From Anoxybacillus sp. (GTDB taxonomy: Bacteria; Bacillota; Bacilli; Bacillales; Anoxybacillaceae): 33,392 nt of DNA. The stretch lies in assembly GCF_023512315.1 (NCBI RefSeq), contig NZ_JAILZV010000017.1, positions 1-33,392 on the forward strand, read 5' to 3'. Below are positions 1 through 7,677 of the stretch, piece after piece; the first letter of the stretch is position 1, and every line of letters begins with the position of its first letter. Below the pieces are notes generated by a model that saw nothing but the letters and a program-made list of their open reading frames with translations, made no database searches and was not told where the DNA came from. The position numbers and the translations under genes were made by a program.

Positions 1-2
1 AA

Positions 3-1259
3 CAAATTTGCCGCGGGATTGTAGCGCAAAACTTAACGACGATGGAAATTAAGTCGTTCCCAGCGGATGCCGTCATCATGGCAACAGGTGGACCAGGGAT
101 TATTTTCGGAAAATCGACAAACTCGATCATTAACACAGGTTCTGCAGCGTCGATTGTATACCAACAAGGTGCGTATTATGCGAACGGCGAGTTCATTCAA
201 ATTCACCCGACAGCGATTCCAGGGGACGACAAATTGCGCCTTATGAGCGAATCAGCGCGCGGGGAAGGCGGACGCGTCTGGACGTATAAAGACGGAAAAC
301 CGTGGTATTTCTTAGAAGAAAAATATCCAGCTTACGGAAACCTTGTACCGCGTGATATTGCGACACGGGAAATCTTCCATGTGTGCGTTGATTTGAAGCT
401 CGGCATTAACGGCGAGAACATGGTATATCTTGATCTTTCTCATAAAGATCCGAAAGAATTGGATATTAAATTAGGTGGAATCATTGAAATTTATGAAAAA
501 TTCATGGGGGAAGACCCTCGCAAAGTGCCGATGAAAATTTTCCCTGCCGTTCACTACTCAATGGGTGGTCTATGGGTCGACTACGATCAAATGACGAATA
601 TTAAAGGGCTATTCGCTGCAGGGGAATGCGACTATTCGATGCACGGGGCGAACCGATTAGGAGCAAACTCGCTTCTATCTGCCATTTACGGCGGTATGGT
701 CGCAGGTCCGAAAGCAGTAGAATACATGAAAGGACTAGAAAAATCGGCAGATGCAATGCCTTCTTCGTTGTACGATCGCTACCGAAAACAAGAAGAAGAG
801 CGTTGGGAAAATATTTTGTCGATGGACGGAAAAGAAAATGCGTACGTTCTTCATAAAGAGCTTGGCGAATGGATGACCGACAATGTCACGATCGTTCGCT
901 ATAACGATAAACTGTTAAAAACAGACGAGAAAATCCAAGAATTGATGGAGCGCTATAAAAACATTAGCATTACCGATACTGCGAAATGGAGCAACCAAGG
1001 AGCATCGTTCACTCGTCAACTATATAACATGCTTCAATTGGCGCGTGTCATTACGCTTGGTGCTTACAACCGGAACGAAAGCCGCGGCGCTCACTATAAG
1101 CCGGAATTCCCAGAGCGCAACGACGAAGAATGGCTCAAAACAACGATGGCACGTTTCACTCCGGACGGCCCAGCGTTCCATTACGAAGATGTCGATACGT
1201 CGTTAATTAAACCGCGCAAACGCGACTATTCGAAAAAGAAAGAGGAAGTGAAATCATGA
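3..1259 (+). CDS. sdhA: Succinate dehydrogenase flavoprotein subunit (5' truncated by window edge)
   Basis: Flavoprotein subunit of succinate dehydrogenase (complex II), which oxidises succinate to fumarate in the TCA cycle at the inner face of the membrane. The reading frame is open from base 3, well before the first ATG at 42, so the start lies outside the window. About 418 C-terminal residues are present; the Bacillus protein is near 586. Visible family signatures are the FAD-domain stretch ATGGPG, the active-site region HPTAIPGDD followed by SESARGEGG, the capping-domain phrase PRDIATREI, and the late FAD-binding stretch GECDYSMHGANRLGANSL. The stop overlaps the start of sdhB by 4 bp (ATGA), so the two are translationally coupled in one operon. 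Codon use is GC-richer than in the element downstream. The assignment is secure. Confidence 0.97.
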   Translation, partial: QICRGIVAQNLTTMEIKSFPADAVIMATGGPGIIFGKSTNSIINTGSAASIVYQQGAYYANGEFIQIHPTAIPGDDKLRLMSESARGEGGRVWTYKDGKPWYFLEEKYPAYGNLVPRDIATREIFHVCVDLKLGINGENMVYLDLSHKDPKELDIKLGGIIEIYEKFMGEDPRKVPMKIFPAVHYSMGGLWVDYDQMTNIKGLFAAGECDYSMHGANRLGANSLLSAIYGGMVAGPKAVEYMKGLEKSADAMPSSLYDRYRKQEEERWENILSMDGKENAYVLHKELGEWMTDNVTIVRYNDKLLKTDEKIQELMERYKNISITDTAKWSNQGASFTRQLYNMLQLARVITLGAYNRNESRGAHYKPEFPERNDEEWLKTTMARFTPDGPAFHYEDVDTSLIKPRKRDYSKKKEEVKS

Positions 1260-2017
1260 GCGAGAAAAAAACGATTCGCCTCATCGTCACACGACAAGAT
1301 CGTCCAGATTCTGCGCCATACGAAGAGGAGTTTGAAATTCCGTATCGCCCGAATATGAACGTCATTTCTGCATTAATGGAAATTCGTCGCAATCCGGTGA
1401 ACGTGAAAGGGGAAAAAACGACACCGGTGACGTGGGATATGAACTGTTTAGAAGAAGTGTGCGGCGCTTGCTCCATGGTCATTAACGGAAAACCGCGCCA
1501 ATCCTGTACCGCTCTTATCGATAAATTGGAGCAGCCAATTCGGCTAGAGCCGATGCGCACGTTCCCAGTCGTACGCGACTTACAAGTCGATCGTAGCCGC
1601 ATGTTCGATTCATTGAAAAAAGTAAAAGCATGGATTCCGATTGACGGAACGTATGATTTGGGACCAGGTCCGCGCATGCCAGAGCGGAAACGGCAATGGG
1701 CGTACGAGCTTTCGAAATGTATGACGTGCGGCGTTTGTTTAGAAGCGTGTCCAAACGTCAACAGCAAATCGAATTTTATTGGTCCGGCACCGCTTTCCCA
1801 AGTGCGATTATTTAACGCGCATCCAACGGGCGCGATGCATAAAGCAGAGCGGATGGCAGCAATCATGGGAGACGGCGGATTGGCTAACTGCGGAAATTCG
1901 CAAAACTGCGTCCAATCTTGCCCGAAAGGCATCCCGCTAACGACATCGATTGCTGCGCTAAACCGCGAAGCAACGGTTCAAATGTTCCGCAACTTCTTCG
2001 GAAGCGACGAAGTATAG
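1256..2017 (+). CDS. sdhB: Succinate dehydrogenase iron-sulfur subunit
   Basis: Electron-transfer subunit of complex II, passing electrons from the SdhA FAD to menaquinone through three Fe-S clusters. It has 253 aa, the usual family length. The N-terminal ferredoxin-like domain shows the [2Fe-2S] cysteines at residues 64, 69, 72 and 84 (CLEEVCGAC and QSC). The C-terminal domain shows CMTCGVCLEACP (Cys155, 158, 161, 165) and then Cys212, 218 and 222 in CGNSQNC and SCPKG for the [4Fe-4S] and [3Fe-4S] clusters. The start overlaps the sdhA stop by 4 bp. A strong hairpin terminator begins just after the stop, so sdhB is the last gene of the operon. Confidence 0.97.
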   Translation: MSEKKTIRLIVTRQDRPDSAPYEEEFEIPYRPNMNVISALMEIRRNPVNVKGEKTTPVTWDMNCLEEVCGACSMVINGKPRQSCTALIDKLEQPIRLEPMRTFPVVRDLQVDRSRMFDSLKKVKAWIPIDGTYDLGPGPRMPERKRQWAYELSKCMTCGVCLEACPNVNSKSNFIGPAPLSQVRLFNAHPTGAMHKAERMAAIMGDGGLANCGNSQNCVQSCPKGIPLTTSIAALNREATVQMFRNFFGSDEV

Positions 2018-2020
2018 AGA

Positions 2021-2058
2021 AAAAATCCTCTTCACGGTTTCGCGTGAAGGGGATTTTT
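2021..2058 (+). terminator. Intrinsic terminator of the sdh operon
   Basis: The arms AAATCCTCTTCACG and CGCGTGAAGGGGATTT pair around a short GGTTT loop, and the right arm runs into a T tract. It lies directly after the sdhB stop. Confidence 0.85.
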
Positions 2059-2078
2059 ATTAAAGGGGGAAGAGGAAA

Positions 2079-2546
2079 ATGGGGAAAATTTCATATATCG
2101 AACATTTAGAAGAGTGGCAGCGTTCGTTTCATTTTTTTCGCCGTATCAACGTTCGTTTTTGTGAAACGGATATGTTCGGTCATTTAAATAACACCGTACC
2201 GTTTATTTATTTTGAAGAAGTGCGGACAGAATTTTTACAGTCGCTCGGGTTTATGGATTACTGGACGAGTAAGGAATCATCGGAAATCCCGGTTGTTGCC
2301 GACTTGCAATGTGATTTTTTAAAACAAGTATTTTTTGGTGATGAACTATACGTATATGTGAAAGTGCACGACATCGGTCGCTCGTCTGTCGACTTGCATT
2401 ATATGGCGAAAAAAGATAACAAAGACGTCGTTTTCGTCGGGCGCGGTACGCTTGTGCAAATTCATAAACATACAGGAAAAAGCGTCCCGTGGAGCGACGA
2501 GATGCGGCAAAAGCTTCAACACTCTCAAACGATGCTGGTGATATAG
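2079..2546 (+). CDS. ysmA: Acyl-CoA thioesterase, 4HBT hotdog-fold family (YsmA-like)
   Basis: Probable acyl-CoA thioesterase of the 4-hydroxybenzoyl-CoA thioesterase family. It has 155 aa, normal for a single hotdog domain. The diagnostic segment is INVRFCETDMFGHLNNT at about residues 24-40, which carries the conserved catalytic Asp and the HLNN turn, followed by the long hotdog helix FIYFEEVRTEFLQSLGF. The start ATG is preceded by GGGGGAAGAGGAAA. In B. subtilis ysmA lies between sdhB and gerE, and that order holds here, which supports the name. The natural substrate is not known from the sequence. Confidence 0.85.
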   Translation: MGKISYIEHLEEWQRSFHFFRRINVRFCETDMFGHLNNTVPFIYFEEVRTEFLQSLGFMDYWTSKESSEIPVVADLQCDFLKQVFFGDELYVYVKVHDIGRSSVDLHYMAKKDNKDVVFVGRGTLVQIHKHTGKSVPWSDEMRQKLQHSQTMLVI

Positions 2547-2585
2547 AAAAGCACCTATTTTTTTACGAGAATGGCGAAATTCAGT

Positions 2586-2614
2586 CACCACACCTCTTTG
2601 CTTCACATACTATA
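2586..2614 (+). promoter_or_regulatory. Candidate sigma-K promoter of gerE
   Basis: CATACTATA at 2606-2614 matches the sigma-K -10 consensus CATAnnnTA exactly. AC dinucleotides about 16-17 bp upstream (2586-2592) suit the minimal -35 element. gerE is a known late mother-cell gene of the sigma-K regulon in Bacillus. The link to this sequence is inference. Confidence 0.5.
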
Positions 2615-2674
2615 TGGTGAATAAATACCCATCCGGTAGTTCAGGTCTAGTGAAAGCAAGGAGGGTTATCGTAC

Positions 2675-2854
2675 TTGAAGGACAAATCGTTTCCATCAAA
2701 GCCATTACTCACGAAAAGAGAAAGAGAAGTGTTCGAATTATTAGTTCAAGATAAGACGACAAAAGAGATTGCGAGCGAGCTGTTTATTAGTGAAAAAACG
2801 GTCCGCAACCACATTTCGAATGTAATGTGGTTTGAAGTACATAAAAAGAAATAG
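2675..2854 (+). CDS. gerE: GerE transcription factor, 5' part, interrupted by the mobile element
   Basis: N-terminal 49 residues of GerE, the small LuxR-type helix-turn-helix regulator that acts last in the mother-cell cascade and controls coat genes with sigma-K. The start is TTG at 2675 with AAGGAGGG 9 bp upstream. The visible protein runs from LLTKREREVFELL through KEIASELFISEKTVRNHISN. After Asn49 the frame crosses the attL core into the element, adds about ten unrelated residues and stops at 2854 (59 aa). The cut falls within the DNA-recognition helix, so this product should not bind DNA. The missing 25 residues are encoded at 28632-28709. Joined across the 16-bp repeat, the two halves give the normal 74-aa length. 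Confidence 0.93.
   Translation: MKDKSFPSKPLLTKREREVFELLVQDKTTKEIASELFISEKTVRNHISNVMWFEVHKKK
2807..2836 (+). other. Left attachment site (attL) in gerE
   Basis: The core AACCACATTTCGAATG (2807-2822) is repeated exactly at 28617-28632. The element-side arm AATGTGGTTTGAA (2824-2836) is the reverse complement of TTCAAACCACATT at 28613-28625. The two element ends are therefore a 13-bp inverted repeat. Confidence 0.88.
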
Positions 2855-2902
2855 CTGAAAGGCTTGTTTTCACTGGATTGTTGATGGATTAGTTACTTGC
2901 GT

Positions 2903-2938
2903 CCCAGAAGGCTTAGAAGGGCTTTCTGGGGTATTTTT
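2903..2938 (+). terminator. Terminator-like hairpin at the left end of the element
   Basis: CCCAGAA (2903-2909) pairs with TTCTGGG (2924-2930), with extra inner pairs, and a TATTTTT tail follows. It would stop transcription entering from the gerE promoter when the element is integrated. Confidence 0.6.
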
Positions 2939-2985
2939 GTTGAGTTGGAATTGATGAAAGGGAGATTTAGCACTAAATACCAAAT

Positions 2986-3013
2986 TTGACAAGACAAAAA
3001 AGCGATATATAAT
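2986..3013 (+). promoter_or_regulatory. Sigma-A-type promoter overlapping a CAAATTTGACA motif
   Basis: TTGACA (2986-2991), a 16-bp spacer and TATAAT (3008-3013) stand upstream of the 99-aa gene. The -35 is embedded in CAAATTTGACA, a motif shared with promoters at 19.9 and 20.6 kb on the other strand. Confidence 0.65.
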
Positions 3014-3089
3014 ATCCGCAACACTGTTTAAATATAAGCTATTCCTCAACAATAAGTAATCTTGACAAATTGAAAGGAGATTAAATGAA

Positions 3090-3389
3090 ATGATAATTAA
3101 AACCCTTAAAGACGCAAAGCAGTTTATTGATGACTTCAAAAAATATGCTCGTATAGACCCTAATGACGGAAGATATAAATTCGCATTTAAGGATTTAAAG
3201 ATTTATTCTGGTGGAATAACAGAGTTGATTTTAGGAGAAGATAACGAATTTTATAATTATTCATACGGAAGGAACTGGACAGACAAGTCAGAGAGTCAAA
3301 TTCATGATCCTGTAAGATATGTATGGGGAAACAGAAAATCAATTAATGCTGAGTTAAAAACGGGCAAAGCAAGAGATTATATGTTATAA
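3090..3389 (+). CDS. Uncharacterised 99-aa protein (intact copy of a duplicated gene)
   Basis: I do not recognise the family. The protein is soluble, rich in charged and aromatic residues, with a central stretch TELILGEDNEFYNYSYG and no membrane segment or signal peptide. The start ATG at 3090 has AAAGGAG about 10 bp upstream; an ATG at 3085 is followed at once by a stop. It has its own promoter (2986-3013) and a clear terminator after it, so it is monocistronic. A diverged, broken copy of this gene and its leader lies at about 5286-5516. That the family is retained twice suggests a role for the element, but none can be assigned. Confidence 0.7.
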   Translation: MIIKTLKDAKQFIDDFKKYARIDPNDGRYKFAFKDLKIYSGGITELILGEDNEFYNYSYGRNWTDKSESQIHDPVRYVWGNRKSINAELKTGKARDYML

Positions 3390-3421
3390 GAAGCATAAAA
3401 AGTACTAAAGGAAATTTACTT

Positions 3422-3458
3422 CCCAGCCGCTTTATAAATAGGTACGCTGGGTTTTTTT
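3422..3458 (+). terminator. Intrinsic terminator
   Basis: CCCAGC (3422-3427) pairs with GCTGGG (3446-3451), followed by seven T residues. It closes the 99-aa gene. Confidence 0.75.
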
Positions 3459-3477
3459 GTTACATTCATAATAAATT

Positions 3478-3530
3478 GGCTCTTCACCAAAAGTTGTGCT
3501 TGATTTTTTCATAATATGCCCCATTTACGC
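3478..3530 (+). repeat. Possible solitary insertion-sequence end (ISL3-like)
   Basis: GGCTCTTCACCAAAAGTTGT at 3478 resembles, from memory, terminal inverted repeats of ISL3-family elements in Bacillaceae. No transposase or partner end is present, so if real it is a scar. The rest of 3459-3695 holds no gene that I can support. Confidence 0.25.
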
Positions 3531-3695
3531 TCATGAGAAAAAATAAGTAAATCAGTGATTTTTCCACATCCTTGTTCAGGAAAACGTATCGCTTGTCAAG
3601 TACATGTTGTGGTGATGAACCAATAAATTCCTATTATTCGTAATTTATTTCGTTTTATAATAATAAAAAGAGCCACTAGGAGGTGAAATGTTATT

Positions 3696-4340
3696 ATGCC
3701 AATAAATCAAGAATTGGATATTTTATATCAACAGTGGCAATGCCCTAATCAACAATTCGTAAAAGGTGGAGTTGTTGATGAAGATATGTATGAAAGTTGC
3801 GAAATAAAAGTCCTGATGCTTTTAAAAGAAGTTAACGATCCAGAACAGTCGGAGAACTGGTCATTAGTTACGCTAATTCAAGATCAGATTCGAAAACTCA
3901 AATTCTATCCAATTTGGGAGAGAGTTGGAGAGTGGAACTTTGGGCTTGTGCAAGGATTTCCCCATTATCAAAACATCATTGGCAGTTTTCGAGAAGCTAA
4001 TATCTCAGAAGGGTTGCTCGATATTGCAACCACTAACCTAAAAAAATCAGGTGGAACAGGTGAGAGCGATTATGAAATAATTAGAAAACACGCAATTGAT
4101 AGCAAAGAACTTTGGACAAGTGAAATTGAAATTATCCGACCTGATATTGTGATATGTGGAGGAACCTTTCCAATTGTTCAGGAAATTTTAGGGTTTGATT
4201 ATAAGCCTTGTGCTTCGGGTGCAAATATTGGACAAGCTCTTGGAACGAAGTTTTTGGATTTTTACTATCCGATGTATAGAATCAGCCCCAAAGTTTTGTA
4301 CGCTTATTTTAAGGAGACGATGATTGCGTTAGGATACTGA
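3696..4340 (+). CDS. Hypothetical protein, possible uracil-DNA-glycosylase-like fold
   Basis: A 214-aa soluble protein with AGGAGGTG upstream of its ATG. An early beta-strand phrase KVLMLLKEVND (about residues 38-48) and a later IIRPDIVICGGTFP (about 147-160) resemble the first and later core strands of the uracil-DNA glycosylase superfamily, where the hydrophobic strand plus glycine-rich turn recurs. The canonical UDG catalytic motifs are not evident, so no activity should be assumed. The C-terminal half is aromatic-rich. It is followed 44 bp later by a small frameshifted gene with its own good ribosome-binding site, perhaps the same transcript. Fold assignment is tentative. Confidence 0.6.
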   Translation: MPINQELDILYQQWQCPNQQFVKGGVVDEDMYESCEIKVLMLLKEVNDPEQSENWSLVTLIQDQIRKLKFYPIWERVGEWNFGLVQGFPHYQNIIGSFREANISEGLLDIATTNLKKSGGTGESDYEIIRKHAIDSKELWTSEIEIIRPDIVICGGTFPIVQEILGFDYKPCASGANIGQALGTKFLDFYYPMYRISPKVLYAYFKETMIALGY

Positions 4341-4384
4341 TATACTCTGATATTTCAGAATCCACAAAAGGAGGTTATGAGCTT

Positions 4385-4746
4385 ATGGATTGGTCAAAAA
4401 TTGAGTCAAATGTTCTTAATCTAACCAATATACATAGTAGAGTTAACGCTGATGCTTTGTTTGTGAGCTTGGTGATGGAAATGGAGAAAAGGGGTATCGA
4501 TATCCGAAAAAAATTTAAGATCTCGCAAATACCTCAGTTAATACCATACCAAGGGGAATAGCTGGAGTGAACAATTACGCCGTTTACGGATTTTCAATAT
4601 TAAGTATGTTAAGTGGACAGAAACAAAGAGACTACTTTATTTTTGATAACCCTAATTTTAGAAATGAGTTTACTGCTGTGGCTAACAATAACCGTAACCG
4701 TGATAATTATTATTGGTTAAAAAGTTACGCTGAAGGAAGGATTTAA
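4385..4746 (+). pseudogene. Small gene split by a frameshift
   Basis: An ORF starts at ATG 4385 after AAAGGAGG and reads 58 codons to a stop at 4561. A second open stretch in another frame begins near 4519 and runs to 4746, reading NTIPRGIAGVNNYAVYGFSI and onward with well-formed protein composition but no good start of its own. A one-base change in the A/T-rich run near 4508-4520 would join the two into one protein of about 120 aa. Either the gene is a recent pseudogene or the read contains a sequence error. The function is unknown. Position after the 214-aa gene suggests co-transcription. Confidence 0.5.
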
Positions 4747-5066
4747 ATTAACCCAAAATACCTAAAGGGTTAAAAACAGGAATTAAAAATAGGGAATCTG
4801 TTTTTTCATCATTTACATTTATATGTTAAACCTCTTAGTTGTATTTATATAGTTAAAATAAACTCAAATAAAGGAGAATAGTGTATGGATAAATAGTTAA
4901 AGGTAACATAGCTAACTCAAATATGTTCTAGAATCCCCATAAGGCTTTCTCGGGCTTTTTGTATTGATGAAGGAAAGAATCTCTCACAAAATGACAATTT
5001 GACAACAATATAATAATGTCTATATCAATGTTAACTAGAATGTTTTACAATGTTTTTGACAAAAAC
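4747..5066 (+). other. Noncoding stretch, degraded copy of the 2.9-3.1 kb leader region
   Basis: No gene supported. The segment around 4950-5010 (GGCTTTCTCGGGCTTTTTG, then a GATGAAG phrase and AATTTGACAAC) parallels, in the same order, the terminator hairpin and promoter area ahead of the 99-aa gene (about 2915-2990). It is the upstream part of the duplicated, decayed block whose coding remnant follows at 5286. Confidence 0.5.
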
Positions 5067-5225
5067 GGCAAATAAAGATATCCGTTTAATTGAATATTAA
5101 CTCATAAACCACGCTACTCGACACGGAGCCTCTGCGGATATATCTTTTAGACAAAGGAGTGACCTCCATTTCTTGTTTCGCAAGGTATCAAGCCTAATAT
5201 GTCTACTACTCCGTGTAAAGTCGTG
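5067..5225 (+). repeat. Structured repeat, copy 1
   Basis: First of three related copies. The closing helix is ACACGGAG (5121-5128) with CTCCGTGT (5209-5216). The 5' flank TTGAATATTAACTCATA is nearly identical in copy 2, and GGAGCCTCTGCGG matches GGAGTCTCTGCGG there. An inner GGAG-TGA-CCTCC hairpin is visible near 5155-5167. The C-G pair in the closing helix is T-A in copy 2, a compensatory change. It sits between the promoter area and the coding remnant of the decayed gene, as if inserted there. Confidence 0.65.
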
Positions 5226-5285
5226 CATCTAATTTTGTAAGTATATTCGAATCTCAAATAGTGTGATAATGTGCAAGCGAAATAA

Positions 5286-5516
5286 AATGAAAATTTATAA
5301 TAGACCCTAATGACGGAAAATACAAATTCAGATTTAACGACTTGCAAAAATTTATTATGGTGACGCGAAAGAGTTAAATTTAGGTGAAGATAAAAAAATT
5401 TGTAATTACTCGTAGGCACAGAATTGGACCGATAAATCAAAGAGTCATATTGACAACTCTAGATATGTATGAAAGAATGAAAGATCGATTAATGATCTGG
5501 AAAACAATAAACTAAG
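5286..5516 (+). pseudogene. Decayed paralogue of the 99-aa gene at 3090
   Basis: The nucleotide sequence from TAGACCCTAATGACGGAA onward tracks the 3090 gene almost codon by codon (equivalents of IDPNDGRYKF, the LGED phrase, the NWTDKSES stretch and the RYVW region) but carries in-frame stops and frameshifts, and lacks about 60 bp near the start. It cannot make the protein. It is a relic of an internal duplication that also included the leader at 4920-5010. Confidence 0.75.
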
Positions 5517-5631
5517 GGGTTTAGTATAGTGCTATTTATTAGAGTGATTGTCTCAGATAGCTTCTAGGGCAATTTCACAGTAAAGGGCATCGTACATACA
5601 GCATTAAGGATTCAATTAATATATTATCGAT

Positions 5632-5660
5632 TTGGACAAAGCTTAATATTCCGTTATTAT
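5632..5660 (+). promoter_or_regulatory. Promoter of the restriction-modification genes
   Basis: TTGGAC (5632-5637), a 17-bp spacer and TATTAT (5655-5660), about 70 bp ahead of the methyltransferase start. Confidence 0.5.
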
Positions 5661-5731
5661 TATATGTCTAGCTTAATGAAGTAAGCAGTGATAAAATAAG
5701 AAAGTATGTTCTCAAAAAAGGAGAGGTGGGT

Positions 5732-7609
5732 ATGAGAATACAAACGCTAGTCAAAGATATTGATTTGTCATTGTTTGATAAAATGGAGATTGAAAGTGAA
5801 ATTATTAAAATATTTTTATCACAAAACAATATTAGAGTAAAAGATATAAAAAATTCTTTTCTTAAACAGCTTATTGATGCAAACGAAAATGAGAAGTTGA
5901 AAGATTTTCTGATCTCAATTAAGGAAACTTGGTCATTGAAGGATATAGAAAATTTATTTTATTCATTATACGAAAATAACGAAAAACAATCGAAAGGGAT
6001 TGTTTTTACACCAAACTATATTATAGATTATATCCTTCAAAATACAGTTGATTTATATAATTCACCTACAATATGTGATTTTTCCTGTGGTTGTGGTGCT
6101 TTCTTAATTAGAGCAATTGAAAGGTTATACCAAAAGGATAAATCAATTGATTTAATTAATATTGTTGAAGAGAAGATATTTGGAATAGACGTTTTAGAAG
6201 ATAATGTAAGAAGAACGAAAATTCTATTGTCTTTACTTCTATTGAAATATGGTCAAGACAAGGAACATATTACCTTTAATATATACTGTTATGATAGTAC
6301 CAAGAGAGATGTTTTAAGCGTATTCTCTAACGAAAAAATATTAAATGGTTTTGATTGTATCATAGGAAATCCACCCTATATTAAAATTCAAGATATGGAC
6401 TTGGAAACAAGAAATTACCTTACTAGTTCTTATACAACATGTACTAAGGGTAGCTTTAATATTTACTTCTCCTTCATAGAATTAGGAATGAAATATTTGA
6501 AAGATACTGGTAAATTGGGGTATATTGTTCCAAACTATTTTTTGAAAATGCACTCTGCACAACCATTGAGAGAATATTTGATAAAAAATACGTACATTTC
6601 ATCGGTAATTGACTTTAAAGATAATTTACTTTTTGATGGAATACAAACTTATACCGCAATAATTATTTTAGATAAAAAACCAAAAAATGAATTTTCTTAC
6701 GCAATTATTAAAGATTTAAAGGATAGGAATTTGTCACAATTGGATTTAGAAATGAACAAACTAAGATATAAAGATGTAAATCCCGAAACAATTAATTTGC
6801 TAAACAGTGTAGAAAAAGAAAACATTTATAAAATTGAGAATGCTGGTGTAAGACTTAAAATAAGTACTGGTATTGCCACGCAAAAAGATGCTTTATACAT
6901 CTTAGGATTAAATAATCAAGATATTCTTGATGATAGCCAGGAATTCTATTATAAGGAGTATAAGGGGAAACTCTATCCAATTGAAAAATCCATTACAAAG
7001 AAAATTATAAAAGGCGGATCAAATATAGATTTTGAAGAAGGAAAACCAAAAAAACACACTAAAATTATATATCCCTATCAAAAAATCGGTAATAAAATTA
7101 TGGTGATACCTGAGGATCAAATGTCATTATTGTACCCTAACACGTTAAGATATCTAGAGGCGGTAAAAGATGAGCTTGCGAAAAGAAATAGTGGAAACCC
7201 ACAAGTATCTGTTTGGTATGAATATGGTCGTTCTCAAGCACTAGATTGCTTTGGTCCCAAAATAATTTTTCCGACTAATTCCAACAAACCTAAGTTTGTA
7301 TTATTTGAAGATGAAGCTTTATTTAATAATGGATATGCAATTTATGATACTCCTCAATTAAGTTTATTCAATAATAATAGTCTTAACTTAAAGGTATTAC
7401 TAAAGATACTCAACTCTTTTGTAATGGATTATTATATTAAGCTAACGAGCTATATGATAAGCGGCGGGTACTATTGTTATCAAAAAAAATATATTCAAAA
7501 TTTCAGCATACCTGAATTTAGCGAAGAAGAATTGAACTTTCTTATCAATTGTAATGAGAAAGAGAAGTTAGACGAGTTTTTAATTAAGAAGTATGATTTA
7601 AGATTATAA
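5732..7609 (+). CDS. Type II restriction-modification N6-adenine DNA methyltransferase (Eco57I/TaqI-like, gamma class)
   Basis: Transfers a methyl group from S-adenosylmethionine to adenine N6 in a specific DNA site, protecting host DNA from the partner endonuclease. The ATG at 5732 is preferred (625 aa) because AAGGAG stands 7 bp before it; an in-frame GTG at 5726 overlaps the ribosome-binding site. The helical N-terminus leads to the SAM motif DFSCGCGAFL (residues 116-125) after VFTPNYIIDYIL; motif IV is NPPY (213-216). SAM motif before NPPY is the gamma arrangement. The C-terminal half (about 370-625), with the phrase SGGYYCYQKKYIQNF, is the presumed target-recognition domain, in line with Eco57I/TaqI-like enzymes. 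No nuclease motif is seen in this chain, so the adjacent gene probably cuts. The specificity is not predictable by eye. Confidence 0.85.
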   Translation: MRIQTLVKDIDLSLFDKMEIESEIIKIFLSQNNIRVKDIKNSFLKQLIDANENEKLKDFLISIKETWSLKDIENLFYSLYENNEKQSKGIVFTPNYIIDYILQNTVDLYNSPTICDFSCGCGAFLIRAIERLYQKDKSIDLINIVEEKIFGIDVLEDNVRRTKILLSLLLLKYGQDKEHITFNIYCYDSTKRDVLSVFSNEKILNGFDCIIGNPPYIKIQDMDLETRNYLTSSYTTCTKGSFNIYFSFIELGMKYLKDTGKLGYIVPNYFLKMHSAQPLREYLIKNTYISSVIDFKDNLLFDGIQTYTAIIILDKKPKNEFSYAIIKDLKDRNLSQLDLEMNKLRYKDVNPETINLLNSVEKENIYKIENAGVRLKISTGIATQKDALYILGLNNQDILDDSQEFYYKEYKGKLYPIEKSITKKIIKGGSNIDFEEGKPKKHTKIIYPYQKIGNKIMVIPEDQMSLLYPNTLRYLEAVKDELAKRNSGNPQVSVWYEYGRSQALDCFGPKIIFPTNSNKPKFVLFEDEALFNNGYAIYDTPQLSLFNNNSLNLKVLLKILNSFVMDYYIKLTSYMISGGYYCYQKKYIQNFSIPEFSEEELNFLINCNEKEKLDEFLIKKYDLRL

Positions 7610-7627
7610 TAACTTGACAAGAATAAG

Positions 7628-7677
7628 GACGTATGCTTACCCTAATTATATATTAATATTGATAGGGGGCATACGTC
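7628..7677 (+). promoter_or_regulatory. Hairpin masking the endonuclease ribosome-binding site
   Basis: GACGTATGC (7628-7636) is a perfect inverted repeat of GCATACGTC (7669-7677), with further CCCTA/TAGGG pairing inside. The right arm contains or abuts the AGGGGG Shine-Dalgarno (7664-7669) and ends one base before the TTG start at 7678. As RNA it would hide the start; as DNA it could be an operator. Confidence 0.6.

Noticed and set aside
1207-1932. Long minus-strand frame opposite sdhB
   Set aside because: It is antisense to a certain gene with intact Fe-S motifs, has no ribosome-binding site and reads as low-quality protein.
2675-2854. gerE as an ordinary decayed pseudogene
   Set aside because: Both halves are undamaged, the split is at a perfect 16-bp repeat, and removal restores the exact length. 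Decay would have left point lesions.
5147-5440. 97-codon minus-strand frame
   Set aside because: It spans repeat copy 1 and the decayed paralogue on the other strand; no start signal.
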